The notes beneath the pieces were generated by a model, which was given only the letters and a program-made list of their open reading frames with translations, was not told the origin of the DNA and made no database searches. A stretch of 48,280 bases of DNA from Limisphaerales bacterium (GTDB lineage: Bacteria > Verrucomicrobiota > Verrucomicrobiia > Limisphaerales > UBA11358): the NCBI GenBank assembly GCA_003139955.1, contig PLHK01000126.1:3099-51378 (forward strand). The letters are read 5' to 3'. Both the position numbers and the translations under genes were made by a program. This document shows positions 15,720 to 24,581 of the stretch, one piece after another. Position 1 is the first letter of the stretch. Every line of letters begins with the position of its first letter.

Positions 15720-18167
15720 TCATCGCCGACGCTTGGAAAAATTGCCGCTACTGCTGGATTTGAGTAAAGGTCGTTGCGAGGTTGGCAATTGCGATCCCGA
15801 TGTGCGGAACATCGGCTTTGATTCCTGTGAACGTGCATCTTCCCGTTGCGATTGATTCGAACGCGAGTCTTGCGGTCGCGGATCCGGCCGGCGCGCGGAC
15901 GGCGCACGCGAATCCTTTTGTTCCGATTTTTTCCAGTGCGATTTATTGGCGGGCGTGAATGACGGACGTTTATTTTCCTGCCGGAACGGTGCGGATTTTT
16001 TTGGCTGCGAAAATTGCTGTGGGCGCGCGGGCGCAGGACGCGGTGCTTGCGGGCGTAACGGCGCGGGCTTGCGTTCTTCCCCAGCCAGACAAAAATCTAC
16101 CTGCTTCTTGAACGAATCCACTTTCGCGACTTGCACTGTCAGTTTGTCGCCCAGTTTAATCACACGACGCGTACGTCGGCCGACGAGATTGCGGCGCATG
16201 TCGTCGAAGACATAAAAATCATCTTTAATCGTGGACAACGGCACGAGACCGCTCATCGCGAGGCCGGGCACATCTACAAAAAATCCGAAGTTGCGAACGT
16301 CCGTCACGAGCGCGGGATATTTTATCGGCTCGCCGGATTCCAACTGTCCTTTCAAGAATGCGAACAACTTGACGTCCTTGCTATCGCGCTCGGCGTCGGC
16401 AGAATTTCGTTCCGTAACAGAAATGTGCTCGGCAATTTCTTTCAACGTGGATTCCTTCGCCGCAACTTTGTCAAACAGCGCGCGATGCACGACAAGGTCG
16501 GCGTAGCGACGAATCGGCGAGGTGAAATGCGTGTATTTTTTTTTCGCCAATCCGTAATGGCCAAGTGGTTCTACGGAATAGCACGCGCGCATGAGCGACT
16601 TGAGAAAACCAATTTTCAGCGCCGAACCAATCGGCAATGTGCCGAGTTTCGCGAGCAATTTTTGAACTTCGGAAGGCTGACTCAAGTTGCCGCACTGGAC
16701 ATTGTGCGCCATGACTTCCTGCCGGTATTCCTGCAAGCGCCGCGCGTCCGGCTCCTCGTGAACGCGGTAAATGGCAGGCGTCCGCAAGCTCATCAGCCGC
16801 GTCGCCACGGCTTCGTTCGCAAGCAACATATATTCCTCAATCAACTGGTGCGACACATCGTTCTCGTTCTTCTCAATGCGTAAAATCTTTCCGTTCTCAT
16901 CCAGCCGGATTTTAGTTTCCGGAAAATCCAAATCAAGCGAACCGTTTTTGAAGCGATGCTTGCGGATTTTTTGCGCGAGCTGATGCGCCGAATGCAACAT
17001 CTGTTCAATCGGATCATCCGCCGGCACGCGCTGCAAAATTTCCAAAACCTGCGCGTAAGCAAATCGCCGTTGCGAATGGATGACGGCGGCGTGAAACTTC
17101 GCGTTCAATACGCGACCGTCGTTTGAAATTAAAAACTCCACGCACTTCGTCAGGCGATCCACGTTTGGCTTAAGCGAGCAAAGTTCGTTGCTCAACGCTT
17201 CCGGCAGCATCGGAATGACGCGGTCCACGAGGTAAGTCGAGTTACCGCGCTTGCGCGCTTCTTCGTCGAGCGCCGTGCCGGGCTTGACGTAATGCGACAC
17301 GTCCGCGATATGCACCCACAAACGCCATTGCTCCGCCGAAATTTTTTCGAGACAGATAGCGTCGTCGAAATCTTTCGCGTCGTCGGGATCAATAGTGATG
17401 ACATTGTGCGCGCGACAATCAAGACGACCGGCCAAATCATTTTCGTGAACCGTTGAGCCAACGGCGTGCGCCTCGGCCAAAACATTTTTTGGAAAGTGGA
17501 GCGGCAAGTTGTATTGGCGCAGCACGGACAACATATCCACGCCTTCTTCATCAGGTGCACCAAGGACTTCGATGATTTCGCCTTCGGGATTGCTGTGACG
17601 CGATTCCCATTCGCGCAATTCGACGACCACTTTGTCGCCCAAGTTCGCCTTCCGCCCCACGTCGCGCGGTGGCGTCACATAAACGTCGTGCGGAATGCGC
17701 GGGTCGTCGGGAATGACGTAGAGAAACTGCTTGCTTTGCGCCAGCGTACCGACGATTTGCGTGCGCTTGCGTTCAAGAATGCGGACGACCGTGCCGTTTT
17801 CTTGGTCGCCGTCGCGAAAATTTTTCCGGCGCACATCGCGGCGCACGAGCACGCGATCTTCGTGCAACGCCGTGCCGGCGGCGCTTTCAGCAATGGAAAT
17901 TTCTTTGAGGTTCGAATCATCCGGCTGGAGAAAACCGCGACCTGAACGGTTCATGCGAATGCGACCGGGAATCAAATCCGCATCGCTGGCCAGCGCGTAA
18001 CGCGCGCCCTTGATAGAGACGATTTCGCCGTCGCGCTCCAGCTTGCGGAGCGTGCGCTGAAATTCAGGCTCCTGCTCCGGCATCACGCGCAGGTGGCGCT
18101 GCAAATTTTCTGCACTTAAAGGAACATAATCTTTTTGTTCCAGTAGCCAGATGATTCGGTCTTTCAT
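15720..18167 (-). CDS. rnr: Ribonuclease R (RNB-family 3'-5' exoribonuclease)
   Basis: An 815-residue RNase R that degrades structured RNA from the 3' end. An N-terminal helical region (~1-60) is followed by cold-shock-type OB folds (~65-210). The RNB catalytic domain (~240-560) has IDPDDAKDFDDA; Asp260, 266, 268 and 269 match the metal-binding Asp cluster. The S1 domain (~620-705) includes PALVTDVRNFGFFVDVPG. The last ~110 residues are a low-complexity basic tail rich in Pro, Arg, Lys, Ser and Gln, probably RNA-binding. The ATG at 18167 overlaps the stop of the upstream S1 gene (ATGA), so I prefer it to the ATG nine codons earlier. Confidence 0.94.
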   Translation of the reverse strand: MKDRIIWLLEQKDYVPLSAENLQRHLRVMPEQEPEFQRTLRKLERDGEIVSIKGARYALASDADLIPGRIRMNRSGRGFLQPDDSNLKEISIAESAAGTALHEDRVLVRRDVRRKNFRDGDQENGTVVRILERKRTQIVGTLAQSKQFLYVIPDDPRIPHDVYVTPPRDVGRKANLGDKVVVELREWESRHSNPEGEIIEVLGAPDEEGVDMLSVLRQYNLPLHFPKNVLAEAHAVGSTVHENDLAGRLDCRAHNVITIDPDDAKDFDDAICLEKISAEQWRLWVHIADVSHYVKPGTALDEEARKRGNSTYLVDRVIPMLPEALSNELCSLKPNVDRLTKCVEFLISNDGRVLNAKFHAAVIHSQRRFAYAQVLEILQRVPADDPIEQMLHSAHQLAQKIRKHRFKNGSLDLDFPETKIRLDENGKILRIEKNENDVSHQLIEEYMLLANEAVATRLMSLRTPAIYRVHEEPDARRLQEYRQEVMAHNVQCGNLSQPSEVQKLLAKLGTLPIGSALKIGFLKSLMRACYSVEPLGHYGLAKKKYTHFTSPIRRYADLVVHRALFDKVAAKESTLKEIAEHISVTERNSADAERDSKDVKLFAFLKGQLESGEPIKYPALVTDVRNFGFFVDVPGLAMSGLVPLSTIKDDFYVFDDMRRNLVGRRTRRVIKLGDKLTVQVAKVDSFKKQVDFCLAGEERKPAPLRPQAPRPAPARPQQFSQPKKSAPFRQENKRPSFTPANKSHWKKSEQKDSRAPSARRPDPRPQDSRSNQSQREDARSQESKPMFRTSGSQLPTSQRPLLKSSSSGNFSKRRR

Positions 18168-19036
18168 GATTTTAGTTTTGCGCTCGGCATCCACGATTCA
18201 TTTTCGAGCAGTTCAATTCCCGGTTTCAAAAAAGCGATGCGCCGCGTTTTGTATAATTTTCCAAGCGCCTGTTTGAACGCCTTTTTGCTCACGCTGAAAT
18301 TCTGCCGAATGTCCACCGGCGAACTGTTGTCGTCAAACGCGAGTTTGCCACCGCTCATTTTCAGTGCGGTCACAATTAAATCCGTCAGCGGTGCGACGCG
18401 TTTGTAGCCAACGGCATCAAGGCTTAAATCAATTTTTCCATTCGGACGCACGGTGCGGACGAAGCCTTTCATCCGCGCGCCAATTTTGAGCGCGTAAGCG
18501 AGCTGGCTTTTATAGAGCAAGCCGAAATGCGCGTTGTCCACGATGGCGTTGTAGCCGAGCGGCGTTTTGGCGGTGACGAGAATGCTTACCGGCTGGCCAT
18601 CGCGATACGCAGGCGTGTCGCGATTGAGATGACGATTAAGTCGTGTGCTGGCGAGAATGCGATTCGTCTGCGCGTCGAGCGCGACATAAACAATCGCCCA
18701 GTCACCAACGCGCAATGGAATTTCTTGTTCGCGAAATGGAACCAATAAATCTTTCGCCAGTCCCCAATCGAGGAACGCGCCGATTTGCGGATTCACGTTG
18801 ATGACTTTCATGTAGCCGAATTCACCGACCACAGCGTGTGGTTTTTCCGTCGTGGCGACGAGGCGATCCTCGGAATCGCGATAGACAAAAACGTCTAGCT
18901 TTTGCTTGGGTGCGAGACCGGCAGGAATATAGCGACCAGGCAAAAGAATTTCACCGAGTTCGCCGCCGTCGAGGTAGAGGCCGGGCTGCGACGCGCGCAC
19001 GATGGCGAGCGAATTGCGTTTGCCGAGAATTGCCAT
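18164..19036 (-). CDS. CvfB-like S1 RNA-binding protein
   Basis: A 290-residue protein with the CvfB/YitL architecture: an N-terminal S1-like segment (NSLAIVRASQPGLYLDGGEL GEILLPGRYIP), a central S1 repeat (GAFLDWGLAKDLLVPFREQ), a further S1 segment (MKGFVRTVRPNGKIDLSLD), and a C-terminal winged-helix (SPVDIRQNFSVSKKAFKQAL GKLYKTRRI). In staphylococci CvfB binds RNA and affects virulence gene expression. Its stop overlaps the rnr start by 4 nt, so translation is probably coupled and the protein may act in RNA turnover with RNase R. It is divergent from tRNA-Ala across 225 bp, in which nothing definite was recognised. Confidence 0.85.
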   Translation of the reverse strand: MAILGKRNSLAIVRASQPGLYLDGGELGEILLPGRYIPAGLAPKQKLDVFVYRDSEDRLVATTEKPHAVVGEFGYMKVINVNPQIGAFLDWGLAKDLLVPFREQEIPLRVGDWAIVYVALDAQTNRILASTRLNRHLNRDTPAYRDGQPVSILVTAKTPLGYNAIVDNAHFGLLYKSQLAYALKIGARMKGFVRTVRPNGKIDLSLDAVGYKRVAPLTDLIVTALKMSGGKLAFDDNSSPVDIRQNFSVSKKAFKQALGKLYKTRRIAFLKPGIELLENESWMPSAKLKS

Positions 19037-19261
19037 GCGCCCACAGCTTAATCGCGATACGCAGACAGCGGGAGAAAAAACGGTGGGGAATTGATGCTAT
19101 TTATCGGCGTATGTAGCCATCAAAACACCGGCTACATTGAGCTTGCCCTCGTTTCGATTGAGTGCATAATCCAAGCCGCTTGACGCATGGCGGTAAAGGC
19201 TTTCGCCAATTCTGCTGAACACACCCGTGCGTGAGTGTTTTAATGTCATTGTTTGTTGTAT

Positions 19262-19337
19262 GGGGTCTTAGCTCAGTTGGTAGAGCGTCTCGTTCGCAAT
19301 GAGAAGGTCAGGGGTTCGAATCCCCTAGGCTCCACCA
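19262..19337 (+). tRNA. tRNA-Ala (CGC)
   Basis: A complete 76-nt cloverleaf: acceptor GGGGTCT/AGGCTCC, D-arm GCTC...GAGC, anticodon stem TCTCG/TGAGA with loop TTCGCAA (anticodon CGC, reads GCG), T-arm AGGGG-TTCGAAT-CCCCT, and encoded CCA. The G3-T70 pair in the acceptor stem is the alanine identity element. It is convergent with the GH78 gene 31 bp further on. Confidence 0.95.
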
Positions 19338-19368
19338 TTCAGATTCTGGATGGCTTGAAATTTCTTCA

Positions 19369-22137
19369 TTAAAAACTGTCTGAATTCAACCGACTTGGCG
19401 CTGTTACCATGTCGGCGGAAGAAAATTGATAGTTGCCCGATCCGACGGCAAATACCGCCGCTCCGTCTTCCATGTGAAGGTAGTTTACTCCGGGAGCTGA
19501 AGTCGCTGGCACGCCACTTTCTTTCACGAACGACAGATTTGCGCCGGGAACATAGATGGTCGCGGTCGAGCCGATAGGAATGGTGACATTCATCGTCAAT
19601 CCATTTGAACCATTAGTCCAGTCGCTGACGATGTCGCCACGGATTGAATGATAAGTCGCCTTCAACCAAGTCAAATCACCAACCAATGCGGGCTTGATAA
19701 TGATTTTTTGAAATCCCGGCCCGATTGGATCAGGTTGGATGCCGGCGAGGTCGTGATAGAACCATTCGTTAATCTGGCCATACATGAAATGATTCTGCGA
19801 CGCGTCGCCGCCGTTCCAAGCTTCAGTCAAACTGGTTTTACCCAGCTTGACTTGCAGACCGTAACCTTGGGTGACGCTCGAATAGATTTTATAGATAAGA
19901 TCGGAATGTCCACCGTCCACCAGCGCGCGCAGAAGATAGCGGAAGCTGACTTCCCCAGTCGTCGTTCCTTTCGCCTCCAAGTCTTTTACCAGATTATTTA
20001 AGACAGATGCGCGATTAGTTGGATCAACCATGTCAAACGCCAACGGCAGGCACAACGAACCTTGCGCTCCCTTTGCATAGGTGTGGTTCGCCTGAACAAA
20101 AAACTTTTCATTGAAAGCTCTCAAGACCGCAGCGGCCTTTTGTTCAAACTGAGCCGCTTCGTCCAGCTTGCCAAGAACCGTGGCGGTTTTTGCTAACACG
20201 CGGTAATCCTGATAGTAAAAAGCCGTGTCGGTAAGTGCGACCGGCGTGAGCGTCGGCGGGCCTTCACTTAAGTTATCATACCAATCGCCCAAACCGGCGG
20301 GTGCGATATTATTCTTCGCGCGATTGGCGATGTAGTTGATATAACGCTTCATCACGTCATATCCTTTGCCAAGCATCCTGACATCGCCCTCGAACTCGTA
20401 TTGCTGCCACGGAACGATGATGCAAGCGCTGCCCCACTCAATGGGATTGTTGAACACGAATTCGGGTGCCCAATGATAATAATCCGGAGCGCGCGAAGGC
20501 ACCAACCCGCTGAACCGTTGGGCGTCGGCCATATCGTTCAGAATTTTGGTGAACAGTTCTGACATATCAAAATTATAGCGCAAGGCCGGGCCGTTCAGAT
20601 GATCCTCTTCGAGATAGCCAAACTTCTCGCGCGTCGGACAGTCGCTCATATAACTCATCATGTTGCCCATCTGCGCCCAGCGGACCAAGTCGGAAATTTT
20701 ATTGATCAAGTCATTGGAAGTCGAGAATTGCCCGACAACCGGCGAATCTGCACGTATAACCCAGCCTTCGACGACGATGACTTCCGGTAATTTGCGCTGC
20801 CCCGGCGCGGATTGCGTTTCAACGCGCAAGTATTGTCCGCCGCGATAATAAAATTTCCAGGAGTTAGTCTCCTCGCCTTGGCCGCTCAAGGTATAAACGC
20901 AATAGGATTTACCATTGCACATCCGGTCATTGATGTCGCCGTTGTCGAAGACCAGTTCGGACGGCGTAACTTTCACCGTGGCTCCGGGGGCACCTTTCAC
21001 CCGGATCATCGCCATGATCGCAGCGTTCTGTCCAAGGTTGTAAACGGTAACATTCGGACTGATCCGTTTATTACTGATTGGTTTTAAAACTTGCTGGACG
21101 CGGACAGGCGGCGCAGACGCGGAAAGCCCTTTTAAAATTCCGCCGAGACCTTTGGTCACCGCTGGCTGCGCCCACTTGAAGTCATTGAATCCGGTCTCGT
21201 CCCAACCTTGTTGCACCAGCCGGGCATCGTAATCTTCGCCGCCATAGACTGAATCGAAGACAATCGGTCCCGGACTGGTTTTCCAATTTTCGTCCGTCAC
21301 CAGATTCTCCACGCTGCCGTCGGCATATTCCAGACGCACAAGGCCGATGACTTGCAATGGCCCAAATGATCCGGGGCCAATCCACGAATAGCGTTCTTGG
21401 TGTAGGTTGTTGTAAAATCCGTGGCCCAAAAAAACGCCGAGCGCATTTTCGCCCGGATGCAGTAAAGCGGTGATGTCATAACTATCATATAAATCGGTCT
21501 TGTCGTAGGCCGTCCAGCCGGGAGCCAAAACCGTGTCGCCGACTCTGCGTCCGTTCAAACTCATTTCGTATTGACCAAGGCCGCAGAGATAAACCAACGC
21601 GCGCTTCAATCCGGGTTTGACCGTGAAACCGCGCCGAAGCAAAACCGTCTCGTATTTTGAATTCGGCTGATTGGCGTCCGGCGCACCGATCCATTTGGCT
21701 CGCTGCCAGTCCGCTTGATTTAGCACGCCCATCGTCCAATGCGCAGGCGGACTCCATTTTGACACTTCGCCGTCTTGATCCCAGACGCGGACTTTCCAAC
21801 AGACCGATTCGTATGAAGTCAATGCCTTGCCCGCATAGCCCAGTTGGTTCATCTGGTCGGAAACAATCTTGCCCGAATCCCAAAGGTCACCCTGGCCTTT
21901 CGCCAACAAGTCGGGCGAGGACGCGACCAGCACCTGATAAGCAGTCTGCCGCAGTCCGCGCAATTGCGGCTTGTTTGATTTCAAAATCCAGCCCAAACGT
22001 GGAGCCGCCACGTCCACACCGAGCGGATTCTCACGATACTCACAACGCAATTCATCAGGCGCGATGGCCGCGCCGCGCGCCTGAAGATTCGAGTCTGCAA
22101 AACGGAACAGCACCAAAGCAAAAATGATAAATTTCAT
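19369..22137 (-). CDS. Alpha-L-rhamnosidase, GH78, secreted
   Basis: A 922-residue GH78 enzyme removing terminal alpha-L-rhamnose. There is a short hydrophobic N-terminal signal, then a Bac_rhamnosid N-terminal beta-sandwich (LRCEYRENPLGVDVAAPRLG, RQTAYQVLVASS), and a jelly-roll with QYEMSLNGRRVGDTVLAPGW. The (alpha/alpha)6 domain carries the catalytic signature DCPTREKFGYLEED starting at Asp ~499, equivalent to DCPQRDER.GW..D of the family. Further on are ALTDTAFYYQD and a C-terminal beta-sandwich (SIRGDIVSDWTNGSNGLTMN). It is the last gene of the lacI operon, 58 bp after the serine hydrolase. The C-terminus (GSGNYQF) matches that of the second GH78 at 29950-33282, so the two are paralogues. 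Confidence 0.92.
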   Translation of the reverse strand: MKFIIFALVLFRFADSNLQARGAAIAPDELRCEYRENPLGVDVAAPRLGWILKSNKPQLRGLRQTAYQVLVASSPDLLAKGQGDLWDSGKIVSDQMNQLGYAGKALTSYESVCWKVRVWDQDGEVSKWSPPAHWTMGVLNQADWQRAKWIGAPDANQPNSKYETVLLRRGFTVKPGLKRALVYLCGLGQYEMSLNGRRVGDTVLAPGWTAYDKTDLYDSYDITALLHPGENALGVFLGHGFYNNLHQERYSWIGPGSFGPLQVIGLVRLEYADGSVENLVTDENWKTSPGPIVFDSVYGGEDYDARLVQQGWDETGFNDFKWAQPAVTKGLGGILKGLSASAPPVRVQQVLKPISNKRISPNVTVYNLGQNAAIMAMIRVKGAPGATVKVTPSELVFDNGDINDRMCNGKSYCVYTLSGQGEETNSWKFYYRGGQYLRVETQSAPGQRKLPEVIVVEGWVIRADSPVVGQFSTSNDLINKISDLVRWAQMGNMMSYMSDCPTREKFGYLEEDHLNGPALRYNFDMSELFTKILNDMADAQRFSGLVPSRAPDYYHWAPEFVFNNPIEWGSACIIVPWQQYEFEGDVRMLGKGYDVMKRYINYIANRAKNNIAPAGLGDWYDNLSEGPPTLTPVALTDTAFYYQDYRVLAKTATVLGKLDEAAQFEQKAAAVLRAFNEKFFVQANHTYAKGAQGSLCLPLAFDMVDPTNRASVLNNLVKDLEAKGTTTGEVSFRYLLRALVDGGHSDLIYKIYSSVTQGYGLQVKLGKTSLTEAWNGGDASQNHFMYGQINEWFYHDLAGIQPDPIGPGFQKIIIKPALVGDLTWLKATYHSIRGDIVSDWTNGSNGLTMNVTIPIGSTATIYVPGANLSFVKESGVPATSAPGVNYLHMEDGAAVFAVGSGNYQFSSADMVTAPSRLNSDSF

Positions 22138-22195
22138 GCCAAAAAAAATCAGCGCAGCGAATAATGCGGCCGACGGTCTGCTTTTTGCGTTTCAC

Positions 22196-23275
22196 TTATT
22201 TGACAGCGTTTGTCGTTGAGATCGCTGCGCTTGAATCCATCGCCTCGCCCACCAACTTCGCAATTTTGGCCGAGTCGTGGAATGCGTCAAAGCCGGGACT
22301 GCCGCCAGTCGAGCGACCGACAAAGACGCCGGCGATGCCATGTTTTTTATCAACCCACGGAAAAAATCCGGCGAACGACGGGCTGCTCAAAACAATCGCT
22401 TCGCCTTTCTCGTCCAACATCAGCCGCCATTCGCCAAGACCGTAAACGCTTTTATGTTTTTGCCCGAAGGTTAGCTCCGGATATTCCGGCTGCTTGACGG
22501 TCGCAACGCGAATCTGGTCGGCCTCCATTTCGCGGATGGCGGTGGCGGAAAGCACGCGCTGTCCGTCAAAGACGCCGTCGTGCAGAATCATTTGCAGGAA
22601 ATTCATGTAATCAGCCGCGTCGCTGCACGGAAACAGATCGCCGCCGACAATGTTTGAATAAGTCCAGAGATTGTGACCGCTCACCGTTTTTTTCATCCGA
22701 CAGGGCCGGGCAATGTTCTCGCCAAAAACGGTCAGCCACGGTTTGCCAGCCACGATTTCAATGATGCGCGAACCGGTCGCCAGATCCGTGCCGCCGTAAA
22801 GAAATTCCTGTCCCGGCTTCACGTCCGTTTTGCCCGCCGCGAGTTGCGCGGGAAAAGTGTCCGTGCCCAAAGTGTCGTTTATTGCGATGTGATTCAGGCT
22901 GCTCGTGTGCGCGAACATTTCCCGCAGCGTATTTTCACCGGCGGGTGAATTTTTCAGTTCCGGCAGATAAATTGAGATCGGCTGGTCGAGATCCAGTTTG
23001 CCCGCGTCCACGAGCGTCATCAGACACGCGGCTTCGAGCCACTTGGTTGACGAAGCGATCATCACCGTCGTCTCGCGCGTGTAGCCGTTCCAATAATGTT
23101 CGTGCAACGTCAGACCGTTCGTGTCGGTGATCCAAAGTCCGGCCCCGGGATAGGCATGCGCGTCAATCCACTGCTGAATCTGGGCGTCCGCTTTGGAAAA
23201 ATCAATTTCAGCCGCCGGGCTGGCAACCGCGAACACTGCGCACAAGCTGATCGCAACAATAAAAATAATCCTCAT
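22196..23275 (-). CDS. Secreted serine hydrolase, class C beta-lactamase fold (1)
   Basis: A 359-residue protein with a clear signal peptide (MRIIFIVAISLCAVFAVASP). It belongs to the beta-lactamase/DD-peptidase/esterase family VIII superfamily: Ser75-Ser-Thr-Lys78 gives the SxxK motif, YGG (in EFLYGGTDL) replaces the usual YxN, and SVYGLGEWR lies where the third box is expected. Such proteins in carbohydrate loci are often esterases, not penicillin enzymes. The start at 23341 would add 22 atypical residues; the ATG at 23275 gives a normal signal peptide and lies 7 bp after lacI. It is a paralogue of the protein at 37793-38917. The substrate is unknown. Confidence 0.85.
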   Translation of the reverse strand: MRIIFIVAISLCAVFAVASPAAEIDFSKADAQIQQWIDAHAYPGAGLWITDTNGLTLHEHYWNGYTRETTVMIASSTKWLEAACLMTLVDAGKLDLDQPISIYLPELKNSPAGENTLREMFAHTSSLNHIAINDTLGTDTFPAQLAAGKTDVKPGQEFLYGGTDLATGSRIIEIVAGKPWLTVFGENIARPCRMKKTVSGHNLWTYSNIVGGDLFPCSDAADYMNFLQMILHDGVFDGQRVLSATAIREMEADQIRVATVKQPEYPELTFGQKHKSVYGLGEWRLMLDEKGEAIVLSSPSFAGFFPWVDKKHGIAGVFVGRSTGGSPGFDAFHDSAKIAKLVGEAMDSSAAISTTNAVK

Positions 23276-23282
23276 GTTGCCG

Positions 23283-24362
23283 TTAAGGGTTTTTTGGTGC
23301 GACGGGCAGAACTTTTTTCTTGGGCGGCATGGAAGATCCATCCACCCAGCGTCCCTCGATCAGAATTTCATGGCGAACCTTTGGAAGCCCCCGTTCGTTA
23401 CGGTTGATCAATGAGACCAGCACCTGCACGGCGACGCGACCGATCTCCTCAGAATTCTGGTCAATGCCGGCGTCCGCGTTCCCATCCAGCACGCTCAAGG
23501 CGGCGATTGCGACATCGCGCGGTACACGATAACCGACGTTTCCGAGCATTTCCCGTAGGCTTGGCAGGTCGCTAAAGATGGCGTCGGGCCGGGCATTTTT
23601 GAGCCAGGCCAGCAATGCCTTTTCATCTTCACGCCCGCTGGCTTGCGAGAGGATCAACGGGGGCATTCGTTCGGCTTCGGGCACCTTCAAATTGCCAAGT
23701 AAATAGCCGGCCGCAAAACGAACCGGATTTTTTGAGTGAATTTGACTGGTCACGAGACCGACCCGGCGATAGCCCAAGTTCCGAATGTTATCAAACGCAA
23801 TCACGCCATCGCTCATCTGGTCGCTGGCCACAAGATGCGTCCCGGGATGCTTCAATGAACTGCCGAAGCGCACGACGCAGAATTCATTCCACGGAAAATC
23901 GCCCCAGTCGGGAATCAAGTCCGGTGCCTTCGGCGGCAGCAACAGTCCATGGATGTTGCGGGTGCGAAAAATTTGCTTGAGGCGGGCCATGCTCATGTCC
24001 TTGTCGGGCGTAAATTCCTCCAACCGGAAACCGCAGCGTTCCGCCTCGGCGAAAGCGCCTTTCCAATAGAGATCAAATTCGCGCCGCTTACGCAGTTCCT
24101 TGGGATTGGGCCAGACATTGATCCACGCCAGCTCAGAACAGATGGGGCCATTGGTGCTGGCATGGCGATAATGAGCGAGGGCCGCCAGCATCGGGTCGGG
24201 ACGGTAACCCAACTCATTGGCCGTTCGCCGGACTTTCTCGCGCAAGGCCGGGGAGATTTGCGGACTGTCGCGCAACGCACGCGAAACTGTCGTGTGCGTC
24301 ACTTTCAGCCGGCGGGCGATGTCACGCAATGTCACGCGCTGGGTTTGCGAAGAGGGAATCAT
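23283..24362 (-). CDS. LacI-family transcriptional regulator
   Basis: A 359-residue regulator. The N-terminal helix-turn-helix is VTLRDIARRLKVTHTTVSRA (residues ~10-29), followed by a hinge helix (PALREKVRRTANELGYRPDP). The rest is a periplasmic-binding-protein-like ligand domain (AFDNIRNLGYRRVGLVTSQI, RDVAIAALSVLDGNADAGID). It should sense a sugar from the polysaccharide locus and repress, or occasionally activate, the flanking operons. It is the first gene of a leftward operon with the serine hydrolase and GH78. Its promoter region contains GCACCAGTGTGC, found again before the 11-gene operon at 48052. The effector sugar is not known. Confidence 0.92.
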   Translation of the reverse strand: MIPSSQTQRVTLRDIARRLKVTHTTVSRALRDSPQISPALREKVRRTANELGYRPDPMLAALAHYRHASTNGPICSELAWINVWPNPKELRKRREFDLYWKGAFAEAERCGFRLEEFTPDKDMSMARLKQIFRTRNIHGLLLPPKAPDLIPDWGDFPWNEFCVVRFGSSLKHPGTHLVASDQMSDGVIAFDNIRNLGYRRVGLVTSQIHSKNPVRFAAGYLLGNLKVPEAERMPPLILSQASGREDEKALLAWLKNARPDAIFSDLPSLREMLGNVGYRVPRDVAIAALSVLDGNADAGIDQNSEEIGRVAVQVLVSLINRNERGLPKVRHEILIEGRWVDGSSMPPKKKVLPVAPKNP

Positions 24363-24413
24363 TGGGTTATGGGATTCAGATTAACGGCGGCAAGATCAGA
24401 TGCAACTATTTTC

Positions 24414-24425
24414 GCACCAGTGTGC
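24414..24425. promoter_or_regulatory. Candidate LacI-type operator GCACCAGTGTGC (copy A)
   Basis: The 12-mer has inverted GCAC/GTGC arms around CAGT. It lies 52 bp upstream of the lacI ATG and 157 bp upstream of the GH88 ATG in the 219-bp divergent region. The identical 12-mer is found at 48052-48063, upstream of the 11-gene polysaccharide operon. Here it also overlaps a second inverted repeat (CAGTGT at 24418, ACACTG at 24431) that is not conserved in the other copy. Confidence 0.6.
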
Positions 24426-24581
24426 AGGAAACACTGTTTGTCGCTGAATTTTTAACCAATATGATGATTGGCTGACCAAGCAATCTGGCGGCAAGGGCAC
24501 AAACGCCGTGGATAAAAACCCCGGTCAGTCGGAAAAATTATCGGCTGCCTTTGCAAACTCGGAGCGGTTCCATTTTTTGGC

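Noticed and set aside
19337-19385. ATTCAGA/TCTGAAT inverted repeat between tRNA-Ala and GH78 as a terminator
   Set aside because: The arms are 7 bp with a 35-nt loop, and one arm lies in the GH78 coding end; too weak to call.
22196-23275. Antibiotic-resistance beta-lactamase
   Set aside because: The fold and SxxK motif fit, but YxN is replaced by YGG and the gene belongs to a glycosidase operon with a paralogue in the neighbouring one; an esterase-type role is more likely.
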